In this document: one piece after another, positions 15,152-23,408 of the stretch | How positions within the stretch are numbered: position 1 is the first letter of the stretch | Layout of the letters: every line of letters begins with the position of its first letter | Position numbers and translations under genes: made by a program | Notes under the pieces: generated by a model | Databases searched by the model: none | What the model was told of the DNA's origin: nothing | Seen by the model: the letters and a program-made list of their open reading frames with translations, nothing else | Assembly (NCBI GenBank): GCA_038145405.1 | Contig: JAYQPQ010000015.1 | Coordinates: 1-29,702, forward strand | Source of the DNA: JAYQPQ01 sp038145405 | GTDB lineage: Bacteria > Pseudomonadota > Gammaproteobacteria > Pseudomonadales > GM7GCV1 | DNA length: 29,702 nt | Direction of reading: 5' to 3'

Positions 15152-18100
15152 ATGCTTATCTTGCACGGCAGCTCCGCTCTGTCAGAATTCCGATTCGCTA
15201 AATTACACCAAGTCCTGTCTGATATCGACTCGGGAATTCATCTCAGGGACGTTCGTAACCTCTATCTGGTGCAGCTCGATGCCGCGCTGAGTGGCAGCGA
15301 AATGGAGCGCTTGCTGGACCTGCTTGGCGCCAGCTTTGAGGGCGAATTCGATGAGCTGCCACACGCAGTGGTCGCGCCGCGTCCGGGCACCATTTCGCCC
15401 TGGTCGAGCAAGGCCACCGACATTCTGCACAATTGCGGTCTGGTCCAGGTGCAACGGGTCGAACTGGCTCGCGAATACGAATTCAGCAAGCCCCTGCATT
15501 CCAGCGCCAAGGCGACAGCGCTCGCGGCCGCCCTACACGATCGTATGACCGAAGCGGTCTTCGCCGATCTGGACGGGCTGGCCAGTATCTTCGATAGTCA
15601 CGAACCCCGTCCACTGCAACATGTCGACCTGTTGGGCCAGGGACGCGCGGCTCTGGAGGCCGCCGATCGCGACCTGGGTCTGGCACTGGCGGCCGATGAG
15701 ATCGACTATCTGTTGCAAAGCTACCAGGTCCTGGCGCGCAACCCCACGGACGCCGAACTCATGATGTTCGCCCAGGCCAACTCCGAGCACTGCCGGCACA
15801 AGATTTTCAATGCCAGCTGGACCCTAGATGGCGTTGATCAGGATAAGTCGCTGTTTGCCATGATTCGCCATACTCACGAACAGGGCGGGCAGGGCGTGTT
15901 ATCGGCCTATGCCGACAATGCCGCTGTGGTCGAGGGACCGGTCACCGACCGCTTCTTTGTCGACCCGGCTACTGGCGTCTATGGGTTCCAGCAGGAACCC
16001 GTACATCTGTTGATGAAGGTAGAGACCCACAACCACCCCACGGCCATCGCGCCTTTCCCCGGCGCCGGCACCGGCAGCGGCGGAGAAATTCGCGACGAGG
16101 GCGCCGTCGGTCGCGGCTCCAAGCCCAAGGCTGGCCTGTGCGGATTCAGCGTATCCAATCTACGCATTCCCGGCTATGAGCAGCCCTGGGAAGACGACTA
16201 TGGCAAGCCGGAGCGCATCGTCGATGCCCTGGAGATCATGATCGAGGGGCCGATTGGTGCCGCCGCCTTCAATAACGAATTTGGCCGTCCCAATCTGTGC
16301 GGTTATTTCCGCACCTTCGAGCAGACCTGGAACGGCGAGCGACGCGGCTATCACAAACCCATCATGATCGCCGGCGGCTACGGCAATATCCGCGACGCGC
16401 ATGTGCGCAAGGAGGGCTTCGTTCCCGGCGCGCAACTGGTGGTGCTGGGCGGCCCCGCAATGTCCATTGGTCTGGGCGGCGGTGCGGCCTCCAGCATGAG
16501 TTCTGGCACCTCGTCGGCTGATCTGGATTTCGCTTCGGTGCAACGACAAAACCCGGAAATGCAACGCCGCTGTCAGGAGGTGATCGATAGCTGCTGGGCC
16601 ATGGGCAATCGCAACCCCATTGCATTTATTCACGATGTCGGCGCGGGTGGTTTGTCCAATGCCTTGCCGGAACTGGTCAAGGACGGTGGCACCGGCGGCC
16701 AGTTTCAGCTACGCCAGATACCCAGTGCCGAGCCGGGCATGACGCCGCTGGAAATCTGGTGCAATGAAGCGCAAGAGCGCTATGTGTTGGCGGTCATGCC
16801 AGACGATTTGGCTACCTTCGAGCGCCTGTGTGCCCGCGAACGTGCGCCCTACGCGGTGGTTGGCACGGCCGTAGCTGAAGACTGCATTCGCGTGGACGAT
16901 GCCCATTTTGGCAACCGCGCGGTGGATCTGCCCAAGTCGGTGCTGTTTGGTAAACCACCGCGAATGCACCGCCAGGCCGAGCGTCTGCAGGTGCAGCCCA
17001 AGGCCTTTGATGCAAAACCCATTGCGCTGGAAGAAGCCGCGCAGCGCGTCCTGCGCCATCCCAGCGTGGCCAGCAAGAATTTTCTGATTACCATCGGCGA
17101 CCGCTCAATCACCGGCCAGGTCGTGCGCGACCAGATGGTCGGTCCCTGGCAGGTTCCGGTGGCGGATTACGGCCTCACTACTACCGGCTATCGGGGCTTC
17201 ACCGGCGAGGCTGTGGCCATGGGCGAACGCACCCCTCTGGCCTTACTGGATGCGCCGGCCTCAGGTCGCATGGCGGTCGGCGAGGCGCTGACCAATCTGG
17301 CGGCCTGCGCTATCGGCGAATTACAGCAGGTGCGCTTGTCAGCCAACTGGATGTGCGCCGCCGGCCATCCCGGCGAAGACGAAAAGCTCTACCGTACCGT
17401 GCAAAGTCTCGGCATGGAATTTTGCCCGGCCCTGGGTATTACCATCCCGGTAGGCAAGGATTCCATGTCCATGAGCACGCGCTGGCAAGCTGAAGGCAAG
17501 GAGCGCAAAGTGACGGCGCCGCTGTCGCTGATCATCTCGGCCTTTGCCCCGGTGGAAGATGTGCGTCTGGCAGTCACGCCCCAACTGCGTCTCGATCGCG
17601 GCGATACCCTTCTGGTGTATGTCGATCTGGGCCGCGCACGCTACCGATTGGGTGGCTCCGTGTTGGCGCAGGTCTATGGGCAGCTCGGCGCCACGCCGCC
17701 GGATGTCGAGCGACCGGAACAACTCAAGCAATTCTTTGACGCCATGCAGGCGCTGCTGCGCGAAAAACTGGTTTTGGCCTATCACGACCGGAGCGACGGC
17801 GGACTCTGGGCAACGCTGGCAGAAATGGCCTTTGCCGGGTGCTGCGGGTTGCAGGTCCAGTTGTCGGAAAAAGCCGACCCACTGGCGCTGCTGTTCAGCG
17901 AGGAACTCGGCGCCGTATTGCAAGTTGAGCAGGCCAAGCTGGATCGCGTGCTCAGCCACTTCGCAGCTGCGGGCCTGGCCGATGCTATTGACTTGATTGG
18001 CAAGGTCACTGCGGAAGAGACCATTCGTCTGCGACAGGGTACACAGCTGTTACTCGACTTTGACCGCGCCACCTTGCAGGCCAATTGGTCGGAGACCAGC

Positions 18101-19015
18101 TACGGAATTCAGACGCTGCGCGACAACCCGGACTGTGCGCGCGAGGAATTTGAGGCACTGCGCCAGCCCCGTCAGGAACCGCCGATAAAACTCAGCTTTG
18201 ATCCCGGCCATGATATCGCCGCTCCCTATATTGGCGGCCAGCGACCGCGCGTCGCCATCCTGCGCGAGCAGGGCGTGAACGGTCAGCTGGAGATGGCAGC
18301 CGCCTTTGAACGCGCCGGATTTGAGTCGGTGGATGTGCATATGACCGACCTGCTGGAGCAGCGTCAGGATCTAGCGCAGTTCTCCGGGCTGGTCGCCTGC
18401 GGCGGCTTTTCATACGGCGATGTGCTGGGTGCCGGCGGCGGCTGGGCCAAGACCATCCGCTTCAACCCCGGGTTGCTGGAGCGCTTTGCCGCCTTCTTTC
18501 AGCGCACAGATACCTTTGCGCTGGGCGTGTGCAATGGCTGCCAGATGATGTCGCATTTGGGCGATCTGATTCCCGGTGGCGAGCTCTGGCCGCGTTTCCT
18601 GCGCAATCGTTCCGAACAGTTCGAAGCGCGCGTCAGCTGGGTGCGCGTGGAACAGAGCAAATCCATATTGCTGGAAGGCATGGCGGGATCGGTGTTACCC
18701 GTACCTGTAGCCCATGGCGAAGGACGCGCAGAATTCGCTGCGCCGACCCAGATTGCGGAACTGGCGAAGCGTCAGCAATTGGCGCTGCGCTTTGTGGATT
18801 TTTCCGGCCAGCCGGCGGAACTCTACCCGGCCAATCCCAATGGCTCGCCTCAAGGCGTTACTGGTCTTTGCAGCGAGGATGGTCGCGTCACCCTGATGAT
18901 GCCGCACCCCGAGCGCGTATTTCGTGCACTGACGCACTCCTGGCGCCCGGATGACTGGGGCAGCGATGGCCCCTGGCTGCGCATGTTCCGCAATGCGCGA
19001 GTCTGGTTGGACTAG
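15152..19015 (+). CDS. purL: Phosphoribosylformylglycinamidine synthase (large fused form)
   Basis: A 1287-residue, single-chain PurL like the enteric enzyme (about 1295). It converts FGAR, ATP and glutamine to FGAM in purine synthesis. In order: N-terminal PurS-like region, linker (AQANSEHCRHKIFNA), two AIR-synthase-related halves (KVETHNHPTAIAPFPGAGTG; IPVGKDSMSMS), and a C-terminal class I glutamine amidotransferase domain from about residue 1030 with REQGVNGQ, nucleophile Cys in LGVCNGCQMMSHL, and the His-Glu pair in MMPHPERVFRA. Start ATG 15152 gives the normal N-terminus. It ends in TAG, one of several genes showing that TAG is a genuine stop here. The ZIP gene begins at the very next base. 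Confidence 0.98.
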   Translation: MLILHGSSALSEFRFAKLHQVLSDIDSGIHLRDVRNLYLVQLDAALSGSEMERLLDLLGASFEGEFDELPHAVVAPRPGTISPWSSKATDILHNCGLVQVQRVELAREYEFSKPLHSSAKATALAAALHDRMTEAVFADLDGLASIFDSHEPRPLQHVDLLGQGRAALEAADRDLGLALAADEIDYLLQSYQVLARNPTDAELMMFAQANSEHCRHKIFNASWTLDGVDQDKSLFAMIRHTHEQGGQGVLSAYADNAAVVEGPVTDRFFVDPATGVYGFQQEPVHLLMKVETHNHPTAIAPFPGAGTGSGGEIRDEGAVGRGSKPKAGLCGFSVSNLRIPGYEQPWEDDYGKPERIVDALEIMIEGPIGAAAFNNEFGRPNLCGYFRTFEQTWNGERRGYHKPIMIAGGYGNIRDAHVRKEGFVPGAQLVVLGGPAMSIGLGGGAASSMSSGTSSADLDFASVQRQNPEMQRRCQEVIDSCWAMGNRNPIAFIHDVGAGGLSNALPELVKDGGTGGQFQLRQIPSAEPGMTPLEIWCNEAQERYVLAVMPDDLATFERLCARERAPYAVVGTAVAEDCIRVDDAHFGNRAVDLPKSVLFGKPPRMHRQAERLQVQPKAFDAKPIALEEAAQRVLRHPSVASKNFLITIGDRSITGQVVRDQMVGPWQVPVADYGLTTTGYRGFTGEAVAMGERTPLALLDAPASGRMAVGEALTNLAACAIGELQQVRLSANWMCAAGHPGEDEKLYRTVQSLGMEFCPALGITIPVGKDSMSMSTRWQAEGKERKVTAPLSLIISAFAPVEDVRLAVTPQLRLDRGDTLLVYVDLGRARYRLGGSVLAQVYGQLGATPPDVERPEQLKQFFDAMQALLREKLVLAYHDRSDGGLWATLAEMAFAGCCGLQVQLSEKADPLALLFSEELGAVLQVEQAKLDRVLSHFAAAGLADAIDLIGKVTAEETIRLRQGTQLLLDFDRATLQANWSETSYGIQTLRDNPDCAREEFEALRQPRQEPPIKLSFDPGHDIAAPYIGGQRPRVAILREQGVNGQLEMAAAFERAGFESVDVHMTDLLEQRQDLAQFSGLVACGGFSYGDVLGAGGGWAKTIRFNPGLLERFAAFFQRTDTFALGVCNGCQMMSHLGDLIPGGELWPRFLRNRSEQFEARVSWVRVEQSKSILLEGMAGSVLPVPVAHGEGRAEFAAPTQIAELAKRQQLALRFVDFSGQPAELYPANPNGSPQGVTGLCSEDGRVTLMMPHPERVFRALTHSWRPDDWGSDGPWLRMFRNARVWLD

Positions 19016-19816
19016 ATGGTTGCCGCGCTGCTATTGGCAGTGTTCAGCTTTCTGGCGGCCATGGCGGTGGGGTCCTTGCCTTTCCGTATTCACGATCCCT
19101 CGCACGCCTTTCGACTGAACCAACTCACCGCGTTGGCGGCCGGTTTCCTCATCGGCGCTGCGCTGATGATCGCCTTGCCGGAAGGATTGCTGCTGTTCAC
19201 CCAGTCGGGCAACAGCCATTACCTGGAAGTAGGTATGGCATTGATGGCGGGGTTTATTTTTATGCTGTTGATGGAAACCTTCGGCTTTAGTCACGACCTG
19301 CACGAAGAGCACCACGACCATGTGCACGACCACGGCCACAGCCACGTTAATCATCCGACCGGCCGTGTGCCCTATGCAGTGGTCGGCCTGACTGTACACG
19401 CGCTGATCGACGGCATGATTATCGGTATTGCCCTGTCACAGGGCGCGCTGGCGTTGTCGGTTTCCCTGGTGCTGGCGATTACCATGCATAAATTGCCGGC
19501 GGCGTTCAGCGTCAGTGCTTTCAGCCTGCACGAGCGCCGCAACCGGCGCCAATCCTACCTCGATCTGCTGTTGTTCTCGCTGTCCACGCCCCTGGCCATT
19601 TTGGCTTTCTATCTGCTGGCGGCCGATCTCTCCGGCGAATGGCAGGGTCTGGCAATGCTGTTTTCGGCGGGAACCTTTCTTTATGTTGCGGCCGTCGATG
19701 TGCTGCCGGCGATCCACGAGCCGCGGCGTTCACTGCGGGTGGTTTATCCCCTGCTGGCCGGGGTGGCGGGAAGTTTGGTGGTTGCGCTACTCAGCGAGTG
19801 GTTTCTCGGGCACTGA
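19016..19816 (+). CDS. ZIP family divalent metal transporter
   Basis: A 266-residue polytopic membrane protein with about eight segments. The ZIP metal-pathway motifs are visible: VHALIDGMIIGIALSQG in segment 4 and ITMHKLPAAFSVSAF in segment 5. Between segments 3 and 4 is a His/Asp-rich cytoplasmic loop with about ten His residues (HEEHHDHVHDHGHSHVNH), typical of zinc transporters. The likely role is uptake of zinc or a related metal; the ion is not certain. Its ATG directly follows the purL stop with no spacer, so it probably relies on purL translation. It converges with the NUDIX gene, leaving 3 bp between stops. Confidence 0.88.
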   Translation: MVAALLLAVFSFLAAMAVGSLPFRIHDPSHAFRLNQLTALAAGFLIGAALMIALPEGLLLFTQSGNSHYLEVGMALMAGFIFMLLMETFGFSHDLHEEHHDHVHDHGHSHVNHPTGRVPYAVVGLTVHALIDGMIIGIALSQGALALSVSLVLAITMHKLPAAFSVSAFSLHERRNRRQSYLDLLLFSLSTPLAILAFYLLAADLSGEWQGLAMLFSAGTFLYVAAVDVLPAIHEPRRSLRVVYPLLAGVAGSLVVALLSEWFLGH

Positions 19817-19819
19817 TCG

Positions 19820-20347
19820 CTATTCGTGAAATTCCGAGTAGGGCTGTGCGGGCGGGTTGTCGTAGCTTTCGACATAGTCACGCAAGGCTTTTTCCACTAC
19901 CTTAAAGGCAATCTCTCCCCAGGGAATTTCCTCGCGCGTGAATAATTTCACCTCGGTAGATTCTGGCGTCGGGCCAAAGTCCTCGCTAATCAAGCGCGCG
20001 CGATAGAGCATATAGACCTGGCCGATGCGGGGGATGGAGTAGATGCCGTGAACACCCTGTAACTCCACTTCAGCTCGGGTTTCCTCGCGGGTTTCGCGAC
20101 GCGCTCCTTCCTCGACGGTTTCGCCCAGCTCCAGAAATCCGGCCGGTACCGTCCACAAACCCAGCTTGGGCGCAATACCGCGGCGACAAAGCAAAATGCG
20201 CTCGCGCTCGCGCGGGATGGTGCCGGTGATGATATTGGGGTTGCGGTAGTGGATGGTGTGGCAGCTGCCGCAGACGTGCCGGTGGCGGTCCTCGCCGGCA
20301 GGTACAAGCAGAGAGACCGGGTTGCCACATTCGCTACAGAATTTCAT
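19820..20347 (-). CDS. NUDIX hydrolase with N-terminal zinc ribbon
   Basis: A 175-residue protein with a zinc ribbon at the N-terminus (CSEC at 4-7 and CGSC at about 26-29), then a NUDIX domain whose box reads GFLELGETVEEGARRETREE with the metal-binding REXXEE. This layout resembles NudC/NADH-pyrophosphatase relatives but is shorter and lacks the full NudC N-terminal domain, so a nucleoside-diphosphate-linked substrate such as ADP-ribose or NADH is likely but not fixed. The start is ATG 20347-20345. It is divergent from a second NUDIX gene 54 bp away. Confidence 0.88.
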   Translation of the reverse strand: MKFCSECGNPVSLLVPAGEDRHRHVCGSCHTIHYRNPNIITGTIPRERERILLCRRGIAPKLGLWTVPAGFLELGETVEEGARRETREETRAEVELQGVHGIYSIPRIGQVYMLYRARLISEDFGPTPESTEVKLFTREEIPWGEIAFKVVEKALRDYVESYDNPPAQPYSEFHE

Positions 20348-20401
20348 GCATCACCATTAGACTGCGTAGGCGCAATTCTACCAAGTTCGTGAGGCGAAAC
20401 C

Positions 20402-20962
20402 GTGAGTCCCATGCAAAGCCTGGCACAGCGACTGGATAAGGACAGCCATCAACAGTCACCAGCGAACGGCGCGCCGCTCGCCGCCGTGCTCGTGGCCATT
20501 ACCCGCGGTGCCAACCCGCACTTGTTGCTGACGCGTCGCGCCGCCCATCTGAACAGCCATAGCCATCAGGTGGCATTCCCCGGCGGCAAGTGGGAGCCGT
20601 GCGATGCCAGCCTGGAAGCGACGGCGCTGCGCGAATCGCTCGAGGAGGTCAATCTCGACCCGCTAGTGGTCGAGGTGCAGGGCTGCCTGCCGGTGCGGGT
20701 TTCGCGTTGGGGTCTCGAAGTGCTGCCCGTCGTGGGCTTTGTGCCCGAGGGCGTGACTACCCGCGCCAATCCCGAGGAAATCGAGGTGATCTTTCAGGCG
20801 CCGCTGAACTTCTTTATGGACAACCCGCCGCAGTGCCACGACTTCGTCACGCGCCAAGGGCAGCACCTGAAAGTCCCTGCGTGGCATTTTGAGGGTTACG
20901 AGATTTGGGGGTTGACCGCTCTGATGATCGACGATCTTTTAAAGCACCTGCGCTCCGCCTAA
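20402..20962 (+). CDS. nudL: NUDIX hydrolase, probable coenzyme A pyrophosphatase
   Basis: A 186-residue NUDIX protein. The segment LTRRAAHLNSHSHQVAFPGGK is the signature that precedes the NUDIX box in CoA pyrophosphatases, and the box follows as a variant with ALRESLEEVNLD. Such enzymes split CoA to 3',5'-ADP and 4'-phosphopantetheine. WHFEGYEIWGLTA near the C-terminus also fits. The start is GTG 20402 or ATG 20411; the GTG follows GAGG at short distance. DUF1289 follows 9 bp later on the same strand, so the pair is likely an operon. Confidence 0.88.
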   Translation: MSPMQSLAQRLDKDSHQQSPANGAPLAAVLVAITRGANPHLLLTRRAAHLNSHSHQVAFPGGKWEPCDASLEATALRESLEEVNLDPLVVEVQGCLPVRVSRWGLEVLPVVGFVPEGVTTRANPEEIEVIFQAPLNFFMDNPPQCHDFVTRQGQHLKVPAWHFEGYEIWGLTALMIDDLLKHLRSA

Positions 20963-20971
20963 AATAGCATT

Positions 20972-21181
20972 GTGCATTACACAAAGCCCCTTCCCACCAA
21001 AGCGGCGGACTCACCCGCCTCGCCCTGCATCAGCGTCTGTATTCTGGAGCAGGACAACCAGTGCCGTGGCTGTCACCGCACCTCGGCAGAAATCACCTAT
21101 TGGAGCACCTTCAGCGACGACGAAAAGCGTCGGGTGCTGGAGAACTGCCGCCAACGCGCAGCGCTGAAAGCCAAGACCTGA
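20972..21181 (+). CDS. DUF1289 family small protein
   Basis: A 69-residue protein with the DUF1289 cysteine pattern C-x3-C-x7-C-x2-C (SPCISVCILEQDNQCRGCHRT, residues 17-37), followed by the conserved AEITYWSTFSDDEKRRVL helix. The four Cys may bind zinc or an iron-sulfur cluster; the function is unknown. The GTG at 20972 lies 9 bp after nudL, with which it is often paired. Codon use matches its neighbours. Confidence 0.85.
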   Translation: MHYTKPLPTKAADSPASPCISVCILEQDNQCRGCHRTSAEITYWSTFSDDEKRRVLENCRQRAALKAKT

Positions 21182-21226
21182 TCGGTCGCGTTTCTAGATT
21201 TCAAAGACTGACACGGCCACTCGAAA

Positions 21227-21253
21227 TTGCCTCGATTAACTATTTGGTATAAC
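21227..21253 (+). promoter_or_regulatory. Candidate promoter for the SDR-EthD operon
   Basis: A -10-like TATAAC at 21248-21253 is preceded by TTGCCT at 21227-21232, with a 15-bp spacer, shorter than the 17-bp optimum. Transcription would start near 21260, just before the hairpin at 21269-21292. The spacing makes the -35 doubtful; the -10 is fairly good. Confidence 0.4.
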
Positions 21254-21268
21254 TTTGCTTCACTTCCC

Positions 21269-21292
21269 AACTGCTCCCCCTGTGGGGCAGTT
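21269..21292 (+). other. Leader hairpin upstream of the SDR gene
   Basis: AACTG pairs with CAGTT and CCCC with GGGG around a CTGT loop, with a 2-nt CT bulge on the 5' side: nine pairs in total. It ends 8 bp before the GGAGA ribosome binding site (21300-21304). No T-run follows, so it is not an intrinsic terminator. It may protect the 5' end of the mRNA or affect ribosome access. Confidence 0.45.
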
Positions 21293-21309
21293 CAAACTTG
21301 GAGAAACAC

Positions 21310-22023
21310 ATGATTGATTTAACCGGCCAGCGCATCTTGGCCATCGGCGGTAGTTCGGGTATCGGCCTGGCGACCGCCCGCATTGCAGCGGAACTCGGTG
21401 CCAGCGTGACCATTGCGTCGCGTTCGAAAGACAAACTGTTGGCAGCGGCGAAGCGCCTTGACGGCAAGGTGGCGCGCGGGGTGCTGGATGTCACCTCGGA
21501 CACTTCGGTGGAGTCTTTCTTCGCCAAGAGCGAGCCCTGGGATCACATTATCGTGACCGGGTCGGACGTCAGTATCGCTGCAGTGCGTCAGCTGCCACTG
21601 GCAACCGCCATGGCCGCCATGGACAGCAAGTTCTGGGGCTTCTATCGCGTGGCGCGCACCGCCAATATCAAGGCGGGTGGATCCCTGAGCGTGATCGCCG
21701 GATTCCTGGCCACGCGACCTGCGGCCGGCCGTGCCCTGATGGGCGCCATCAACGGCGCGCTAGAAAGCCTGGTGCAGGGATTGGCGCTGGAACTCAAGCC
21801 GGTGCGAGTCAATGCGATTTCACCGGCAGTGACCGAAACCGAAATGTGGGCCGGCATGGCGGAGGCGGATCGCCAGGCCATGTTCGCCAAAGTTTCCGCC
21901 GCCTATCCGGCAGGGCGTCCGGCACAGCCTGAGGAAATTGCCCGCCAGTTGCTGCTGTTGGCAGCAACCGGGTACGCCACGGGAACCATTGTCACGCTGG
22001 ATGGTGGGGCATCCATCGCCTGA
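21310..22023 (+). CDS. SDR-family protein with degenerate active site
   Basis: A 237-residue short-chain dehydrogenase/reductase fold protein. The cofactor loop GGSSGIGLA (about 12-20) and basic residues after beta-2 (ASRSKDK) suggest NADP(H) binding. The C-terminal end (GYATGTIVTLDGGASIA) is classic SDR. Aligning GALESLVQGLALEL with the usual helix puts Met where the catalytic Tyr should be and Asn where the Lys should be, and no Ser falls at the normal place. The protein may therefore bind cofactor without classical SDR catalysis, or use another chemistry. Start ATG 21310 follows GGAGA; a TTG at 21298 is unlikely. Two EthD-like genes follow. Confidence 0.85.
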   Translation: MIDLTGQRILAIGGSSGIGLATARIAAELGASVTIASRSKDKLLAAAKRLDGKVARGVLDVTSDTSVESFFAKSEPWDHIIVTGSDVSIAAVRQLPLATAMAAMDSKFWGFYRVARTANIKAGGSLSVIAGFLATRPAAGRALMGAINGALESLVQGLALELKPVRVNAISPAVTETEMWAGMAEADRQAMFAKVSAAYPAGRPAQPEEIARQLLLLAATGYATGTIVTLDGGASIA

Positions 22024-22051
22024 TGGAAGCGCATCGAAGCAGGGGCGAGTG

Positions 22052-22741
22052 GTGAGCCAGCCAGAGACAGACAAGTTATTTGTCCTGCTGCGATTTCCGG
22101 AGAATGCCCAGCATGGGTCAGTTCACCAGCAGCTGCGCGAAGTGCTCGCAGCCAACCCGACGCCATTTCAGACAGCGCAGCATCTGACCTTTTGCCCGAT
22201 TGGCCCACCACCAGCCGGCTTGCCGCGCCGGCCCGACGACACCGGCAACCCCAAGCCGGCTTATGATGCCGCCATCATTGCCGAATTCGCCAGTTCAGCT
22301 GATGCCAAAACTGGCTTTGATCAGGTCTCCGCGCTGGCCTGGCTGCCGTCGGGCCTGTACGCCGAAATCTATCTGGTGCAGCCCACACCGGTGATCGAGC
22401 GCATGACGAAGGACGTACTGCCCGCGATCAAATATCTGGCACTGAATATCTTTCACGACGATCTGCCGGATTCGGCCGCGCAGAGAAGTTGGGCGCAGCA
22501 TGCCAAGCTGGCCGGTATCGTGCATACCGGCGCGGGGCGCTACGCCCGTAACTGGGTGGTGGCGCGCTCACCGCAGGATCTGCCGGTGCGCGGTATTGTC
22601 GAAATTGATTTTGCCAGCCTGGCAGATTTGACCGAGCGCTACTTCGGCATACCCGGTGGCATGGAGCGCATTATTCAGGACGTCGGGCATTTTTTGCAAA
22701 AGGGCTTTCGGCTGTACACGCCGCCGGAACGCATTCGCTAA
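22052..22741 (+). CDS. EthD-like dimeric alpha/beta-barrel protein
   Basis: About 229 residues, starting at GTG 22052 (or GTG 22049) behind AGGGG. The N-terminal half (LFVLLRFPENAQHGSV) and C-terminal half (SWAQHAKLAGIVHTGAGRYARNWVV) look like two ferredoxin-like EthD units in one chain, with the W-x2-H pattern of EthD in the second. EthD proteins are small dimeric barrels found beside degradative enzymes; their chemistry is poorly known. The gene lies 28 bp after the SDR and 23 bp before a second EthD-like gene, so the three form one unit. Confidence 0.7.
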   Translation: MSQPETDKLFVLLRFPENAQHGSVHQQLREVLAANPTPFQTAQHLTFCPIGPPPAGLPRRPDDTGNPKPAYDAAIIAEFASSADAKTGFDQVSALAWLPSGLYAEIYLVQPTPVIERMTKDVLPAIKYLALNIFHDDLPDSAAQRSWAQHAKLAGIVHTGAGRYARNWVVARSPQDLPVRGIVEIDFASLADLTERYFGIPGGMERIIQDVGHFLQKGFRLYTPPERIR

Positions 22742-22764
22742 GAGAATAGTATTCAGGAGAACCT

Positions 22765-23388
22765 ATGTTTAAACGCATGTCAGTGCTGGTTCGTCGCGAC
22801 GGCGATACCCGGGATTATTTTTCCGCCAAGTGGAAGGGCCACGCCGCACCGGTTGCCAGCCTACCGCGGGTGCGCGGCTATATCCAGAATCATATCGAGC
22901 AGGAATTTCCGGTACCGGGGAAGCAAGCACCGATCAGGGCAGACGGCTTTGTCGAGCTGTATTGGGACAAGCCCGAGGATATGGCTGAGGCCTTCAAGAG
23001 CCCGCTGGCCAAGCCGATGATCGATGACGAACCCAACTTTCTGGGCCATGGTTCCGGCTATGCTCTGGCCGCAGCGCCATCTCTGCAGGACAGCGAAGGG
23101 GGCAAGTTGATTCTGGCGTTGGTTTACGAGGAAGCTTGCACGCTGTTCGATGAGCTGGATGACGAAATTGCTGCACTTCCGGTGCTGCATTTTATCCGCG
23201 ACGAAGTGGTCAAGCTGATCGACAAGCCCTATATGACACCCTCACAGCCGGTGACCAGCTTTATTCACCTGTACTTTGACGGCTCCGAAAACACACGCAA
23301 GGCGGGCGAGCAACTGGCGTCTTTCTTTGCCGGGAAGGACCAGGTCAGGGCTGGCATTTATGGGGTGTATACGGTCAGGTTTGTTTAG
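22765..23388 (+). CDS. EthD domain-containing protein
   Basis: A 207-residue protein with an opening typical of EthD proteins (MFKRMSVLVRRDGDTRDYFSAKWKGHAAPVA): a first strand, then a helix with W-x2-H. A second half (LILALVYEEACTLFDELDD, SFIHLYFDGSENT) repeats the fold, so the chain is probably a pseudo-dimer. The ATG at 22765 has CAGGAGA upstream. It shares layout with the preceding gene but is not a close copy, suggesting old duplication or a heteromeric pair. The function is unknown. Its stop lies 20 bp from the convergent corB stop. Confidence 0.82.
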   Translation: MFKRMSVLVRRDGDTRDYFSAKWKGHAAPVASLPRVRGYIQNHIEQEFPVPGKQAPIRADGFVELYWDKPEDMAEAFKSPLAKPMIDDEPNFLGHGSGYALAAAPSLQDSEGGKLILALVYEEACTLFDELDDEIAALPVLHFIRDEVVKLIDKPYMTPSQPVTSFIHLYFDGSENTRKAGEQLASFFAGKDQVRAGIYGVYTVRFV

Positions 23389-23408
23389 GTGGGAAGAAAC
23401 GAGGATTT

